Assembly: GCA_030152275.1 (NCBI GenBank) | Contig: JASLHF010000078.1 | Span: 1 to 18,502 of the forward strand | Direction: 5' to 3' | DNA: 18,502 nucleotides | Origin: Acinetobacter sp. | GTDB lineage: Bacteria > Pseudomonadota > Gammaproteobacteria > Pseudomonadales > Moraxellaceae | In this document: positions 1 to 8,562 of the stretch, piece by piece | Numbering within the stretch: position 1 is the stretch's first letter | Layout of the letters: every line of letters starts with the position of its first letter | Made by a program: the position numbers and the translations under genes | The notes under the pieces: generated by a model | Told to the model about the DNA's origin: nothing | The model's input: the letters and a program-made list of their open reading frames with translations, nothing else | The model's database searches: none

Positions 1-3000
1 GCTGATCCAGCGCGTTCATGACCATATGCAGCGAGGAGGCGTCGAGTGTGCCGAAGCCTTCATCAATAAACAGCGATTCAATTTTCATTGAACCGGAAGC
101 CATATTGGCAATCGCCAAAGACAGCGCCAGCGCGGTTAAAAGTGCTTCTCCGCCGGACAGTGATGCGACTGAGCGGGTTTCTCCATCCATATCGTGGTCA
201 ATGATGGCAAGGCTGAGCGAGTTTTCCAGACGCTTAAGCGTATAGCGCTGCGACAGCATGGCCAGCTGCTGATTGGCGTATTCCAATAAAATATCCAAAT
301 TGTACTGCTGCGCATAATCACGGAATTTTTTTCCGGCAGCATCACCCATCAAACCTGAAATTTTGCCCCAGCGGTGTTCTTCCTGCTGTACTTGAGCAAT
401 CTGCTGAGCGAACTGCTGCTGCTTGGCCAGATTCTGCTGATGCAGTTCCAGTTTTAATTTCAGCTGATCACGCAGCGCCTGCACCAGCTGCAGTGCCTCC
501 GCATTGTCGGCAGTTAGCTGCTGCAGCTGATTGATGTCGATTTCTGGCTGCTGCGTATAATGTTCTGTCAGCTGCTCGCGCATAGTACTGAGCGCGGCAT
601 TGGCTTCATTCAGCAGCCGGTCTGCGCTTTGCAGCTGTTGCCGGATGTGCTGTTCCTGAGCTTGGCTGATTTGCGCCAATTCGGCCAAATCCTGCTGTTG
701 AAATAATGCATGCTGTCCCAGCCATTGCTGTATATCCTGTTCTATGCGCTTTGCATGCTGCTGATTTTGCTGCTGCTGCGCTTGAAGCTGTTCCAGCGCG
801 CTGCGCTGCTGTTCAAATAGGCTGCGGACGGCGCTAAAATTCTGCTTTTGCTGTTGGTACTGCTGCTGGATGTGCAGGCGGCGTTCATCCTGCTGCTGCA
901 GCCATTCATTGGGCTTCAGTTCATTTATTCCATTCATTTGCTGGATTAAGCTGGTGGCTGTTTCAGTATTTTGCTGGCCTTTACGCTGTATATCGTTCAG
1001 GTTTTTTGATGTCTGCAAAATTTGCGCAGCACAGTGTTCTGCGTTTAACACGGCAGTTTTTAATTCCTGCTGCAGCTGATCGGTCTGTTTTGTCAGGTGT
1101 TCCAGCTGTTCCAATTGCAGCTGGCGCTGGCTTAAATTCGCAAGCGCTTGCTGTGCAGGCTGCAGGCTGTGCAGTTTCCAGTTTTGCTGCTGCGGTTCTG
1201 GCAGACATTGCGCAATATACTGCACTTGATTTTGCAGCTGGCGCGCGCTTTGCAGCAAATGTTCTGTGTGGCCAATGTTTTGATGCAATTGCTGCTGCGT
1301 TTTCATCTGTGCCACCAGCTGTTTTGCCTGTGTGTCCAGCTGCTGTAAGGTGTCTTGATGCGCTTGCGTGAGCTGTTTGAACTGTTCCAGCACCTGCGCT
1401 GCAGGTAGGGTCAAATTCAGTTGAATTTGGGCGCGCTGCAGCAGGGTATGCAGCCCTGTTTCGGCTGCGGACACTTTATCAGAGGCCGCAGCTATAGATA
1501 TTTTAAACTGGTCAATTTCTGCAGTCAGTGTGGTGAGGCTGCGCTGCGCGTCCTGCCAATGTTTAAACTGTTCCTGTTCAGTGTGTACCGCTTGCTGCGC
1601 CTGCTGCTGCTGCAATTCAAACAGCGCCTTCGACAGAGCCTCATGATCAGTTTTATAAGGATGCGCTGTACTGCCGCAGACCGGACAAGCTTCTCCATCT
1701 TGCAATGCTGCGCGCAAATGCTCGATATTTTCTGCGTGCAGCAGCCTTTGCTGCTGCAGCATTTGTTCTAATTTAATCCGTTCATTTTTGGCATTTTGGA
1801 ACAGCTGTTCGCTGTGCTGGGTCTGCAGCAGCAGCGGCCCGGCTTGCGCTTCAGCCAAACTCAATTTTTCCTGCAGCCGCCGATATTCTGTTTGCAGCTC
1901 AAAATATTGGTTTAAGTTTTGCTGCATAAATTCAAGCTGGCTGCTTTGGCTAAGGGTTTGTTCACGCTGCTGCTGAGCAGTTTCAATACACTTTTCTAGC
2001 TGTTGAATATCGCCATACAGTTTTGCTGACTGCTGCAGCTGCACTTGATATTCGGCCAAGCGGGCTTCTGCCTGCGTTATAGGCCCTAATTGATCTTCAA
2101 TGGCAGTGTAGTGCTGAATAAACTGTGTTAGCTGCTGTATATGTGCAGGCAGCCCATGATCTAATGCTGCAAACTGCTGGCTGACTGCCAGCTGCTGTTT
2201 TAAATTTGACTGCTGTTCAAGTGTGCGCTGAATCTGCTGTTCAAGACGCAGCTGCTGTTCGATTAAGGGCTGTTTAGACTGCTCTAAGCCCTGCAGCTGC
2301 GCTTGAATTTTTTTAAATTCGGTGCCGATAAAGTCACGTTCCTGAACGCACTTGCGTACCTGATTCAGAGCATCACGGTGAATCTGTTCAAAATTCTGCA
2401 GTTCAGTCAGGGCTGTTTCTGCCTGACTGAATTGCTGCTGTGCTGCATTAAACTGGCGCTGTGCCTGTTCAAACTCGTGCTGCTGTTTTTGCAGCTGTGG
2501 AGCAAGCAGTTGTTCTGTTTTCAGCAGCTGTTTCCGCTGAAAAACGCTAGGCCGGATCGCGGAAAAAACTTCCAGCCGGTTCAAGCGTTCACGTTCTGGA
2601 ATAAGCGCTTCTTGCGCTTGAGTTTGCACATGCACCAGCTGCTGCTTGGCAGTAATTTCGCTGTCCAGTTTTTGCTTGCGTTCAAACCAGCGCTGCTGTT
2701 TTTGCAGCTGAAATTTTTCGTTTTCCAGTTTTTGGCAGTCTGCATCGGCCAGCTGAAACTGCTGTCTCAATTCGGAAGCTTGTTCATCAGATAATAGTTC
2801 GATATGTCCGAGCAGACTTTCAATTTCCTTGCGCTGCGACGCGGCTGATTTGGTTTTTTCAAACGCTAACTGACCGATTTTGCCAAAAATGGCTGAATTG
2901 GTGAGATATTCCAGCAGTTCTCCGCGTTCATTGTCCCGCGCTTTTAAAAAAGCAGTGACTTCTGACTGGGCCAGCAGCACTGCGCGGGTAAATTGCTCAA

Positions 3001-3472
3001 AACTCAGCTGCGTAATGCGGTGAATACCGGCATCAACCGCTTTGGCTTTGTCGGCCAGTACAGTGCCGTCGCTGTCACATTTTAAATAGCGCTGTACACT
3101 TTGCAGTTTGCCGTCTGCTTTTTCACGTGAACGTTTGACTTCCCAGCGCGCGGTATAATGTTTTTGGTCTTGGGCGGCAAAACGCAGCTCGGCAAAACCA
3201 TGCGCTGCGCCGCGCCGTAAAACTGTCAACGGTGAATTGGTCAGCAGTTCAGAACCATCGGCATCGACCAGTTTGCCATCGCTGTCTTTTAAGCGCGGAA
3301 TACGGTTAAACAGCGCCAAGCACATTGCATCTAAAATGGTGGATTTGCCGGCGCCGGTTTTGCCGACAATGGCAATCAGGCCTGCCGAAGCCAAAGGTTC
3401 CGCTTCAAAATCAATAAAATGTTCACCGGCCAGTGAGGCTAAATTTTTCAGGCGGATGGATAAAATTTTCAT
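1..3472 (-). CDS. sbcC: SbcC, ATPase subunit of SbcCD nuclease (3' end cut by window)
   Basis: SbcC is the SMC/Rad50-like ATPase that, with SbcD, opens and degrades hairpins and blocked DNA ends. At least 1157 codons are visible, longer than the roughly 1050 residues of E. coli SbcC. The N terminus MKILSIRLKNLASLAGE matches the family. Walker A GKTGAGKS lies at residues 37-44 (3341-3364). A long Gln/Leu-rich coiled coil follows, with the zinc-hook CPVC at residues 596-599 (1676-1687) near its middle. The ABC signature LSGGE is at residues 1105-1109 (146-160), Walker B LFIDE at 1134-1138 (59-73) and the D-loop TLDASS just after. All motifs share one frame, so there is no net frameshift. The H-loop and roughly the last 40-60 residues lie beyond base 1. 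The start overlaps the sbcD stop as ATGA, indicating translational coupling. Confidence 0.96.
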   Translation of the reverse strand, partial: MKILSIRLKNLASLAGEHFIDFEAEPLASAGLIAIVGKTGAGKSTILDAMCLALFNRIPRLKDSDGKLVDADGSELLTNSPLTVLRRGAAHGFAELRFAAQDQKHYTARWEVKRSREKADGKLQSVQRYLKCDSDGTVLADKAKAVDAGIHRITQLSFEQFTRAVLLAQSEVTAFLKARDNERGELLEYLTNSAIFGKIGQLAFEKTKSAASQRKEIESLLGHIELLSDEQASELRQQFQLADADCQKLENEKFQLQKQQRWFERKQKLDSEITAKQQLVHVQTQAQEALIPERERLNRLEVFSAIRPSVFQRKQLLKTEQLLAPQLQKQQHEFEQAQRQFNAAQQQFSQAETALTELQNFEQIHRDALNQVRKCVQERDFIGTEFKKIQAQLQGLEQSKQPLIEQQLRLEQQIQRTLEQQSNLKQQLAVSQQFAALDHGLPAHIQQLTQFIQHYTAIEDQLGPITQAEARLAEYQVQLQQSAKLYGDIQQLEKCIETAQQQREQTLSQSSQLEFMQQNLNQYFELQTEYRRLQEKLSLAEAQAGPLLLQTQHSEQLFQNAKNERIKLEQMLQQQRLLHAENIEHLRAALQDGEACPVCGSTAHPYKTDHEALSKALFELQQQQAQQAVHTEQEQFKHWQDAQRSLTTLTAEIDQFKISIAAASDKVSAAETGLHTLLQRAQIQLNLTLPAAQVLEQFKQLTQAHQDTLQQLDTQAKQLVAQMKTQQQLHQNIGHTEHLLQSARQLQNQVQYIAQCLPEPQQQNWKLHSLQPAQQALANLSQRQLQLEQLEHLTKQTDQLQQELKTAVLNAEHCAAQILQTSKNLNDIQRKGQQNTETATSLIQQMNGINELKPNEWLQQQDERRLHIQQQYQQQKQNFSAVRSLFEQQRSALEQLQAQQQQNQQHAKRIEQDIQQWLGQHALFQQQDLAELAQISQAQEQHIRQQLQSADRLLNEANAALSTMREQLTEHYTQQPEIDINQLQQLTADNAEALQLVQALRDQLKLKLELHQQNLAKQQQFAQQIAQVQQEEHRWGKISGLMGDAAGKKFRDYAQQYNLDILLEYANQQLAMLSQRYTLKRLENSLSLAIIDHDMDGETRSVASLSGGEALLTALALSLAIANMASGSMKIESLFIDEGFGTLDASSLHMVMNALDQ

Positions 3473-4731
3473 AGCCTGTCCTCAGCGCTGCTCAGATTCA
3501 AGAGATTTTGCGCATCATGGACCAAATGCATAAAGTCCTGCAGCACAGCCGGATCGTCACTGTAGCCATGTTTTTGCCAAATTTGCTGAAACAGTTTTTC
3601 CGGTGTTGGCGGTTCCATATTTACAGTTCTGTTCGTGTTTTCCTGCTGTTCTGACTTTAAATATTGGCGCGAAATCCGCACCAGACGGTAGCGGTTTGGC
3701 GGCAGCGCCTGTTCCAGTAAATGCCTTAAATTTGGCTGCGGCGGGGTAAGGGTGTGGTATTCGATATCAACATATTCACGGCGGTCGATATCAGCAATTT
3801 CACCTTGCGGCAGCGCTTTAAGCTGGGCAAAAACCTCATTCAGTTCGCCTTTAATTTTATGCAGCTGCAGACTGCGCGGAATATATGCAGTTTCCAGCTG
3901 AAAGCGCGCTTCATCCTGCAGCGCTGGGTTCAGCTGAACCACAGCAATCTGATGTTTATAATTAATCTCGCTGAAGGACAGCGGAATGGGCGAACCGCTG
4001 TAGCGGATATGCGCCTGAGTAACTTTTTGCGGCTTATGCAAGTGGCCCAGCGCAACATAATCAATGGCTTCATCAAACAGCGAAGCCGGAAGCGCTTCTT
4101 CATTGCCGATAATTATGGGACGTTCTGAATCGGAGGTTTCACCGCCCTGCATGTGCGCATGTGACATTAAAATCAGCGCTTGATCCGGTGTTTTGCGTTT
4201 TTTCGCTTCTGCAATTAATTCCTGATGCAAATAAGCAATGGCATTTTGGCTGCTGGCAGTATGTTCATTGATGCCGGTGATTTCCGCCGGGCGTAAAAAG
4301 GGCAGAGTTAAACACCACGCTGCGATGTGCTGCTGATCATCATAAATTGGCGTGAGCAGCCGGTCTAAATCCAGCTGGCCATCCGCGCGCTTGTGAATGA
4401 CGCCGACCGTTTTAGCATTATATTTTTCCAGTAAAGGTTCTACTTGCTCGATCCGGTAGCCGGAATCATGGTTGCCGGCAATCATTAAGGTCTGCATATT
4501 CGGCGCAAGGCTGTGGGCGTCGGCTAGAAATTGGTAAAGCTGTTTTTGCGCGCTGGAGGCAGGATTAATGACATCGAAAATATCGCCTGCAATCAGCAGG
4601 GCATTGGGCTGTTTTTCTTGAATTTGGGTTAACAGCCACGCCAGAAACTGTTCATGTTCATACTGGCGCGAATGGCCATAAAAAAACTGCCCCAAATGCC
4701 AGTCAGAGGTATGAAAGAAACGTACAGTCAT
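3469..4731 (-). CDS. sbcD: SbcD, exonuclease subunit of SbcCD
   Basis: This is the Mre11-like Mn-dependent phosphoesterase partner of SbcC (420 residues). The five metallophosphatase motifs are present: SDWH (D10, H12), GDIFD (D50), GNHD (N87, H88), SHAH (H191, H193) and GHLH (H230, H232). I chose the ATG at 4731 because the family begins MxxRFxHTSDWHLG; an upstream in-frame ATG at 4761 would add ten residues that do not resemble the family. The Shine-Dalgarno before 4731 is weak. It is the first gene of an sbcD-sbcC operon, overlapping sbcC by four bases. A candidate promoter is about 80 bases upstream. Confidence 0.96.
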   Translation of the reverse strand: MTVRFFHTSDWHLGQFFYGHSRQYEHEQFLAWLLTQIQEKQPNALLIAGDIFDVINPASSAQKQLYQFLADAHSLAPNMQTLMIAGNHDSGYRIEQVEPLLEKYNAKTVGVIHKRADGQLDLDRLLTPIYDDQQHIAAWCLTLPFLRPAEITGINEHTASSQNAIAYLHQELIAEAKKRKTPDQALILMSHAHMQGGETSDSERPIIIGNEEALPASLFDEAIDYVALGHLHKPQKVTQAHIRYSGSPIPLSFSEINYKHQIAVVQLNPALQDEARFQLETAYIPRSLQLHKIKGELNEVFAQLKALPQGEIADIDRREYVDIEYHTLTPPQPNLRHLLEQALPPNRYRLVRISRQYLKSEQQENTNRTVNMEPPTPEKLFQQIWQKHGYSDDPAVLQDFMHLVHDAQNLLNLSSAEDRL

Positions 4732-4813
4732 GTGAACCCAAATCGATAAAATGCCCCGCATAACTTAGCATATTTCTGGTGATATTTTGGAGCATATTCC
4801 CGAACTCATTTTT

Positions 4814-4819
4814 AGTATA
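4814..4819 (-). promoter_or_regulatory. Candidate -10 box for sbcDC
   Basis: On the minus strand this reads TATACT, about 83 bases before the sbcD start. No good -35 is visible at 17 bases spacing. It is bracketed by a 7-bp inverted repeat, TGGAGCA (4788-4794) and TGCTCCA (4826-4832), which could be an operator or chance. Confidence 0.3.
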
Positions 4820-5013
4820 GAGCAGTGCTCCAGCCGAATACCGCATGCAAAATTGAACTCAAGCATATTTGTGTTAACTGCTGAGCTTAAGCCCCGTGCG
4901 GCTGCGCATTTTCGCATACCGTGTATCAGCAGTGAACGAAGTCTCCATAAAGTTAGAGCATTGACGGGTTGATTAAATCTCTCAATTTAGACCAGCGGCA
5001 GACCGGGAAATCT

Positions 5014-5064
5014 CTAGCCACAAATAGCGTTCTGAAGCGCTATGCAACTGACTGCGATGGCTAG
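5014..5064. repeat. Nested inverted repeat (possible RNA fold)
   Basis: Outer arms CTAGCCA (5014-5020) and TGGCTAG (5058-5064) are perfect 7-bp complements. They enclose a second perfect pair, ATAGCG (5024-5029) and CGCTAT (5038-5043). On the minus strand a short hairpin CTGTA/TACAG lies just upstream, around 5090-5105. No T-tract follows on either strand, so it is not a standard terminator. The function is unknown. Confidence 0.45.
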
Positions 5065-5150
5065 AATACTTGCCTAAAAGCGCTGTTCTGCTGTAAGCCA
5101 TACAGTCGCGGCATTTTCAGCATCAAGTTTTCTTGCATAATTATCGTGAT

Positions 5151-5528
5151 TTATTGAGCATTCTCATCGGCTTGTACCAGTCCAAATGTATTGCGGTCTG
5201 CATCTAAAAAATAGCCTTGCCAGCACTTGCCGGCAATCGCGAATTTTTCCATTGCGATTTGGCCGCCCAGCGCTAAAATTTTGTCCGCTGTTTGATCAAA
5301 ATTTTCTACTTCAAAGGAACAGGTAAATGCGTTGGTGCCGCAATGCGCAGGCGGAGTCGGAGCAGGCCGAGCCAACAGTCCGCCTTGCAGCCCAGCGCTT
5401 TCAATCCGGTAGTATTCGATAGGTAAACCTTCGGCTCTGCTGAAGCGCCAGCCAAATACTGCTGTATAAAATTGGATTTCACGTTCTGGATTGGAAGACT
5501 GTATTTCAAAATAACAGAGCTGGTTCAT
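5151..5528 (-). CDS. VOC (glyoxalase/bleomycin-resistance fold) family protein
   Basis: A single-domain vicinal-oxygen-chelate protein of 125 residues. The pattern NPEREIQFYTAVFGW near residue 13-27 followed by the strand YFLDADRNTFGLVQAD near the C terminus is typical of the small VOC proteins often annotated as glyoxalase-like. I chose the ATG at 5528 because a GAGG lies seven bases upstream and the fold begins there; the longer frame from 5549 adds MTEMRPA without family support. The first metal-ligand position looks like Cys rather than His (LCYFEI where VHFEI is common), so glyoxalase I activity should not be assumed. The substrate is unknown. It is monocistronic by position. Confidence 0.85.
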   Translation of the reverse strand: MNQLCYFEIQSSNPEREIQFYTAVFGWRFSRAEGLPIEYYRIESAGLQGGLLARPAPTPPAHCGTNAFTCSFEVENFDQTADKILALGGQIAMEKFAIAGKCWQGYFLDADRNTFGLVQADENAQ

Positions 5529-5974
5529 TGCAGGCCTCATTTCAGTCATTTAGGTTATTTTTATCGTTGAGTGTTTGGCGAATTTTCAGTTTAAGGAGAC
5601 AGGCTGATCAACGGCTATTTGCGCGTCATCGCAGATCATAATCATGCACCAAATACGGCATTGGAGGAAGATCTGCGCAGCATTCAACATATTAAAGCAT
5701 GCATCTGTATTTTAATGTGCTGTGTTTCTGCTGTAGCTGTGTAGAAACTCAACGTGCCTAAATCCCGCATTGCAGCATGGCGCGTTTTTATTTGAATCAG
5801 TGTAAGTTTTAAATGCGCTGTTTTTCAAAATTTTAAAATATCTATACGCATGAAGAACAGCCCAATTGATGATTGATTAAATACTTTATGTTGTACTTTT
5901 TTTGTGCGAAATAAGTTCGTAGACCGCAGATTTGCGATAAATTCATTTTATAAGCAGGAATAAGAAATTTAAAA
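5529..5974. other. Non-coding gap upstream of ovoA
   Basis: AT-rich intergenic DNA between divergently read genes (VOC leftwards, ovoA rightwards), so it must carry both promoters. No strong consensus pair stands out. AT-rich tracts at 5820-5850 and 5895-5905 are possible promoter regions for ovoA. An open frame with a good AAGGAG but a CTG start (5604-5744) is treated under findings. Confidence 0.5.
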
Positions 5975-8122
5975 ATGAAAATAAGCAGCGCGAGGGATAT
6001 GCGGATGATGCAAACAGCGGAAGAATTCGATCAAGACAAACCCAGAACTACGCTTGATTTAAGCGCTGGTGATCCTGCAGCAATGCGGGAAAGCTTGAAA
6101 AACTATTTTCTAGAAACCTTTAATACCTATGAGGCTTTATTTGAATGCCTGAGTCAAGAAGATGCTTATTATATTAAGCCGATTGCGCTGCGCCATCCGC
6201 TAATCTTTTATTTCGGCCATACTGCCACGTTTTATATTAACAAGCTGAATCTGGCAAAAATTATCAATCTAAGTTTGAACAGTCATTTTGAGTCTGTGTT
6301 TGCCGTCGGCGTAGATGAAATGAGCTGGGATGATTTGGATGAGCAGCACTATGAATGGCCCAGCGTGCAAGCGGTGCAGGATTATCGGAATCAGGTCAAA
6401 ACGCTGATTTTAGACCTGCTGGAACATTATCCATTAACGCTGCCGATCAACTGGCAAAATCCGTGGTGGGCTTTCATCATGGGAATAGAACATGAGCTGA
6501 TTCATTTGGAAACGTCATCTGTGCTTATTCGCCAGCATCAGCTCCAGTATGTGAAAAATAATGCGCACTGGCGTCCGGCATTGGCAGCGCCTAAAGCGCC
6601 GAAAAATGAATTAATTCATGTTGCCGCAGGTACAGTGCAGCAGAATAAAATGACGGATGATCCTTATTATGGCTGGGATAATGAGTACGGCCAATACCAA
6701 AGTCACGTTGAGGCTTTTGAAGCTTCTAAGTTTTTAGTCAGCAATCAGGAGTTTCTGACTTTTATGCAGGCGGATGGCTATGCCAATACAGACTTTTGGG
6801 AAACGGAGGGTTACGGCTGGCTGATGTTTACTCAGGCGAAGCATCCAGAATTTTGGGTGATGAAAGCTGGAGAATGGCGTTTAAGGCTGATGACTGAAGA
6901 AATCCGCATGCCATGGAGTTGGCCTGTGGAAGTGAATTATCATGAAGCTAAAGCTTTCTGCAATTGGAAATGCCGGGAGACTGGGCAAAACTATCGGCTG
7001 CCGACCGAGGACGAATGGTACCGTTTATATGATGTTTCCGGCATGAATGCGCAAACGCCGGCCAATATTCGGCTGCAGTACAGCGCCTCCAGCTGTGCGG
7101 TGAATGTGTTTCAGCACGGCCATTTTTTTGATATTCAGGGCAATGTTTGGCAATGGACAGAAACGCCTATTTTCCCTTATGCGCAGTTTGAAGTGCATCC
7201 GATCTATGATGATTTCAGCACTCCAACCTTTGACGGTAAGCATAATCTGCTTAAAGGCGGTTCATGGATTTCATGCGGCAATGAAGCCTTGGCTTGTTCC
7301 CGCTATGCTTTTCGGCGCCATTTTTTTCAGCATGCGGGTTTCCGCTATGTGGCCGCAGATCGTCTAAGTCAGCGCAATCAGCCGTATTATGAAACGGACG
7401 TAATTGCCGCGCAGTATTTAGATTTTCATTATGGCCCGAGCCATTTTGGCGTCAAGAATTTTGGCGCAGCGCTGGTGGATATCATTAAAGATAGATTTAC
7501 CGATCAACACAATATTCAAGCCTTGGATGTTGGCTGCGCAACTGGACGCGCCAGTTTTGAATTGGCTCAATATTTTGACCGCGTGATTGGTGTGGATTTT
7601 TCTGCCCGCTTTATCCGCTACAGCGCAGCGCTGCAAAAAGGCGAAACGGTTTATTATAATTTGCCTGCAGAGGGTAAAATTGCCAGCGCTGAAAGCTGCA
7701 GCTTAGAGCCATTTGATTTTTATTCTAGCCGCGGCAAGGTAGAGTTTATGCAGGGGGATGCCTGTAATTTAAAACCGAATTTGCGTGATTTCGATTTTGT
7801 GCTGGCTTCTAATCTAATAGACCGTTTGCGCGATCCGCAGGCCTTTTTGCAGTCATTAAAGTATTTGGTGAAATTGGGCGGTTATGTTTTGATTGCATCG
7901 CCCTATACTTGGGATGAAGCGTATACTCCTATTCAGCACTGGCTGGGCGGTGTGCAAAAAGATGGCGAAGACTTCAATACGCTGCAAGGCATTTCAGACA
8001 TTTTACAGACGCATTTTCAGCTGGCGCAGGCACCCTTGGATGTGCAGTTTGTCATTAAAGAAACCCGCAGAAAATTTCAGCATACCGTTTCTCAAGTTAC
8101 TTTATGGCAAAGAATTCAATAG
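5975..8122 (+). CDS. ovoA: OvoA, 5-histidylcysteine sulfoxide synthase with SAM methyltransferase domain
   Basis: OvoA is an iron enzyme that joins cysteine to C5 of histidine with O2, and its C-terminal domain N-methylates 5-thiohistidine to ovothiol A, a redox-active thiol. All three parts are present in 715 residues. The DinB-like N domain carries HELIHLE (H173, H177; HX3HXE) and a likely third iron ligand, H82 in FYFGHTA. The FGE-sulfatase domain (about 213-462) includes RLPTEDEW, QGNVWQW and LLKGGSW. The methyltransferase (about 475-715) has motif I LDVGCATGR (517-525) and GVDFS. The annotated ATG has only AGGA 15 bases upstream; the in-frame ATG at 6005 has GAGGG eight bases upstream and may be the real start, still before the conserved core. 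No ovoB (PLP sulfoxide lyase) lies nearby. The gene stands alone between gaps of 446 and 676 bases. Confidence 0.95.
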   Translation: MKISSARDMRMMQTAEEFDQDKPRTTLDLSAGDPAAMRESLKNYFLETFNTYEALFECLSQEDAYYIKPIALRHPLIFYFGHTATFYINKLNLAKIINLSLNSHFESVFAVGVDEMSWDDLDEQHYEWPSVQAVQDYRNQVKTLILDLLEHYPLTLPINWQNPWWAFIMGIEHELIHLETSSVLIRQHQLQYVKNNAHWRPALAAPKAPKNELIHVAAGTVQQNKMTDDPYYGWDNEYGQYQSHVEAFEASKFLVSNQEFLTFMQADGYANTDFWETEGYGWLMFTQAKHPEFWVMKAGEWRLRLMTEEIRMPWSWPVEVNYHEAKAFCNWKCRETGQNYRLPTEDEWYRLYDVSGMNAQTPANIRLQYSASSCAVNVFQHGHFFDIQGNVWQWTETPIFPYAQFEVHPIYDDFSTPTFDGKHNLLKGGSWISCGNEALACSRYAFRRHFFQHAGFRYVAADRLSQRNQPYYETDVIAAQYLDFHYGPSHFGVKNFGAALVDIIKDRFTDQHNIQALDVGCATGRASFELAQYFDRVIGVDFSARFIRYSAALQKGETVYYNLPAEGKIASAESCSLEPFDFYSSRGKVEFMQGDACNLKPNLRDFDFVLASNLIDRLRDPQAFLQSLKYLVKLGGYVLIASPYTWDEAYTPIQHWLGGVQKDGEDFNTLQGISDILQTHFQLAQAPLDVQFVIKETRRKFQHTVSQVTLWQRIQ

Positions 8123-8185
8123 TTTTAAGCAAAAATTTAAAGTTTTAAGCGGACTGTTTTAAGTGCGCTAATTGGCGCGCTGAAT

Positions 8186-8244
8186 ACGCATAGGGCTGTC
8201 ACTTTCGGCAGTGTAAACATAGCAACTCTGCAAATACTATGCGT
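8186..8244. repeat. Long inverted repeat enclosing a small hairpin
   Basis: Perfect 8-bp arms ACGCATAG (8186-8193) and CTATGCGT (8237-8244) enclose CACT-TTCGGC-AGTG. A further hairpin, AATGT-AGAAA-ACATT, follows at 8250-8264. It begins about 63 bases after the ovoA stop and has no T-tract, so it could be a 3'-UTR fold, a processed RNA or a protein-binding dyad. Confidence 0.4.
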
Positions 8245-8514
8245 TCGATAATGTAGAAAACATTGCCATATGAAAGATGCAGTAAAAGCATGGTTTAGAA
8301 AGCGGTGACGCAATTGCGCAGCTCAAATGATTGTTCAAAACGATGTGTATCTAATGATGCAGATATTGAACTGAGATAAACGCGCTATTGCAAGCGTATT
8401 AAGTGTATGCGCCATGAACGCGCTCATTCATTTAGATAAAAGTGAACTCATCTAAGATGAAGGAAATTTGTCACTGAGTACAGGGTGATCGAGGATTGGA
8501 TAAGAACAGGGCGC

Positions 8515-8562
8515 ACAAAAAATAAAAGACCGGCAATTCGAGTGATGATGAAATTGCCGGTC
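8515..8562 (-). terminator. Intrinsic terminator, minus strand
   Basis: Perfect 11-bp arms GACCGGCAATT (8528-8538) and AATTGCCGGTC (8552-8562) with a 13-base loop. On the minus strand the stem is followed by TTTTATTTTTT; on the plus strand it is followed by A residues. It therefore stops leftward transcription. Confidence 0.75.

Larger units (their letters stand above)
4732..5150. other. Non-coding gap between sbcD and the VOC gene
   Basis: No convincing gene. A 61-codon plus-strand frame at 4787-4972 has no family resemblance and no clear Shine-Dalgarno. The stretch contains the possible sbcDC promoter and a nested inverted repeat at 5014-5064. No intrinsic terminator with a T-tract is seen for the VOC gene, which ends at 5151 reading leftwards. 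Confidence 0.6.

Noticed and set aside
870..2794. Several plus-strand open frames inside the sbcC region (for example 1006-1371, 1421-1771 and 2303-2794)
   Set aside because: They are antisense to sbcC, low-complexity and open only because the coiled coil uses CAG/CTG codons; the minus-strand frame carries all SbcC motifs.
4787..4972. Plus-strand frame of 61 codons between sbcD and VOC
   Set aside because: No family resemblance and no convincing ribosome site, and it overlaps the likely sbcDC promoter.
8528..8562. Hairpin considered as the terminator of ovoA
   Set aside because: The T-tract is on the minus strand and the plus-strand exit is A-rich; it also lies about 400 bases after ovoA.
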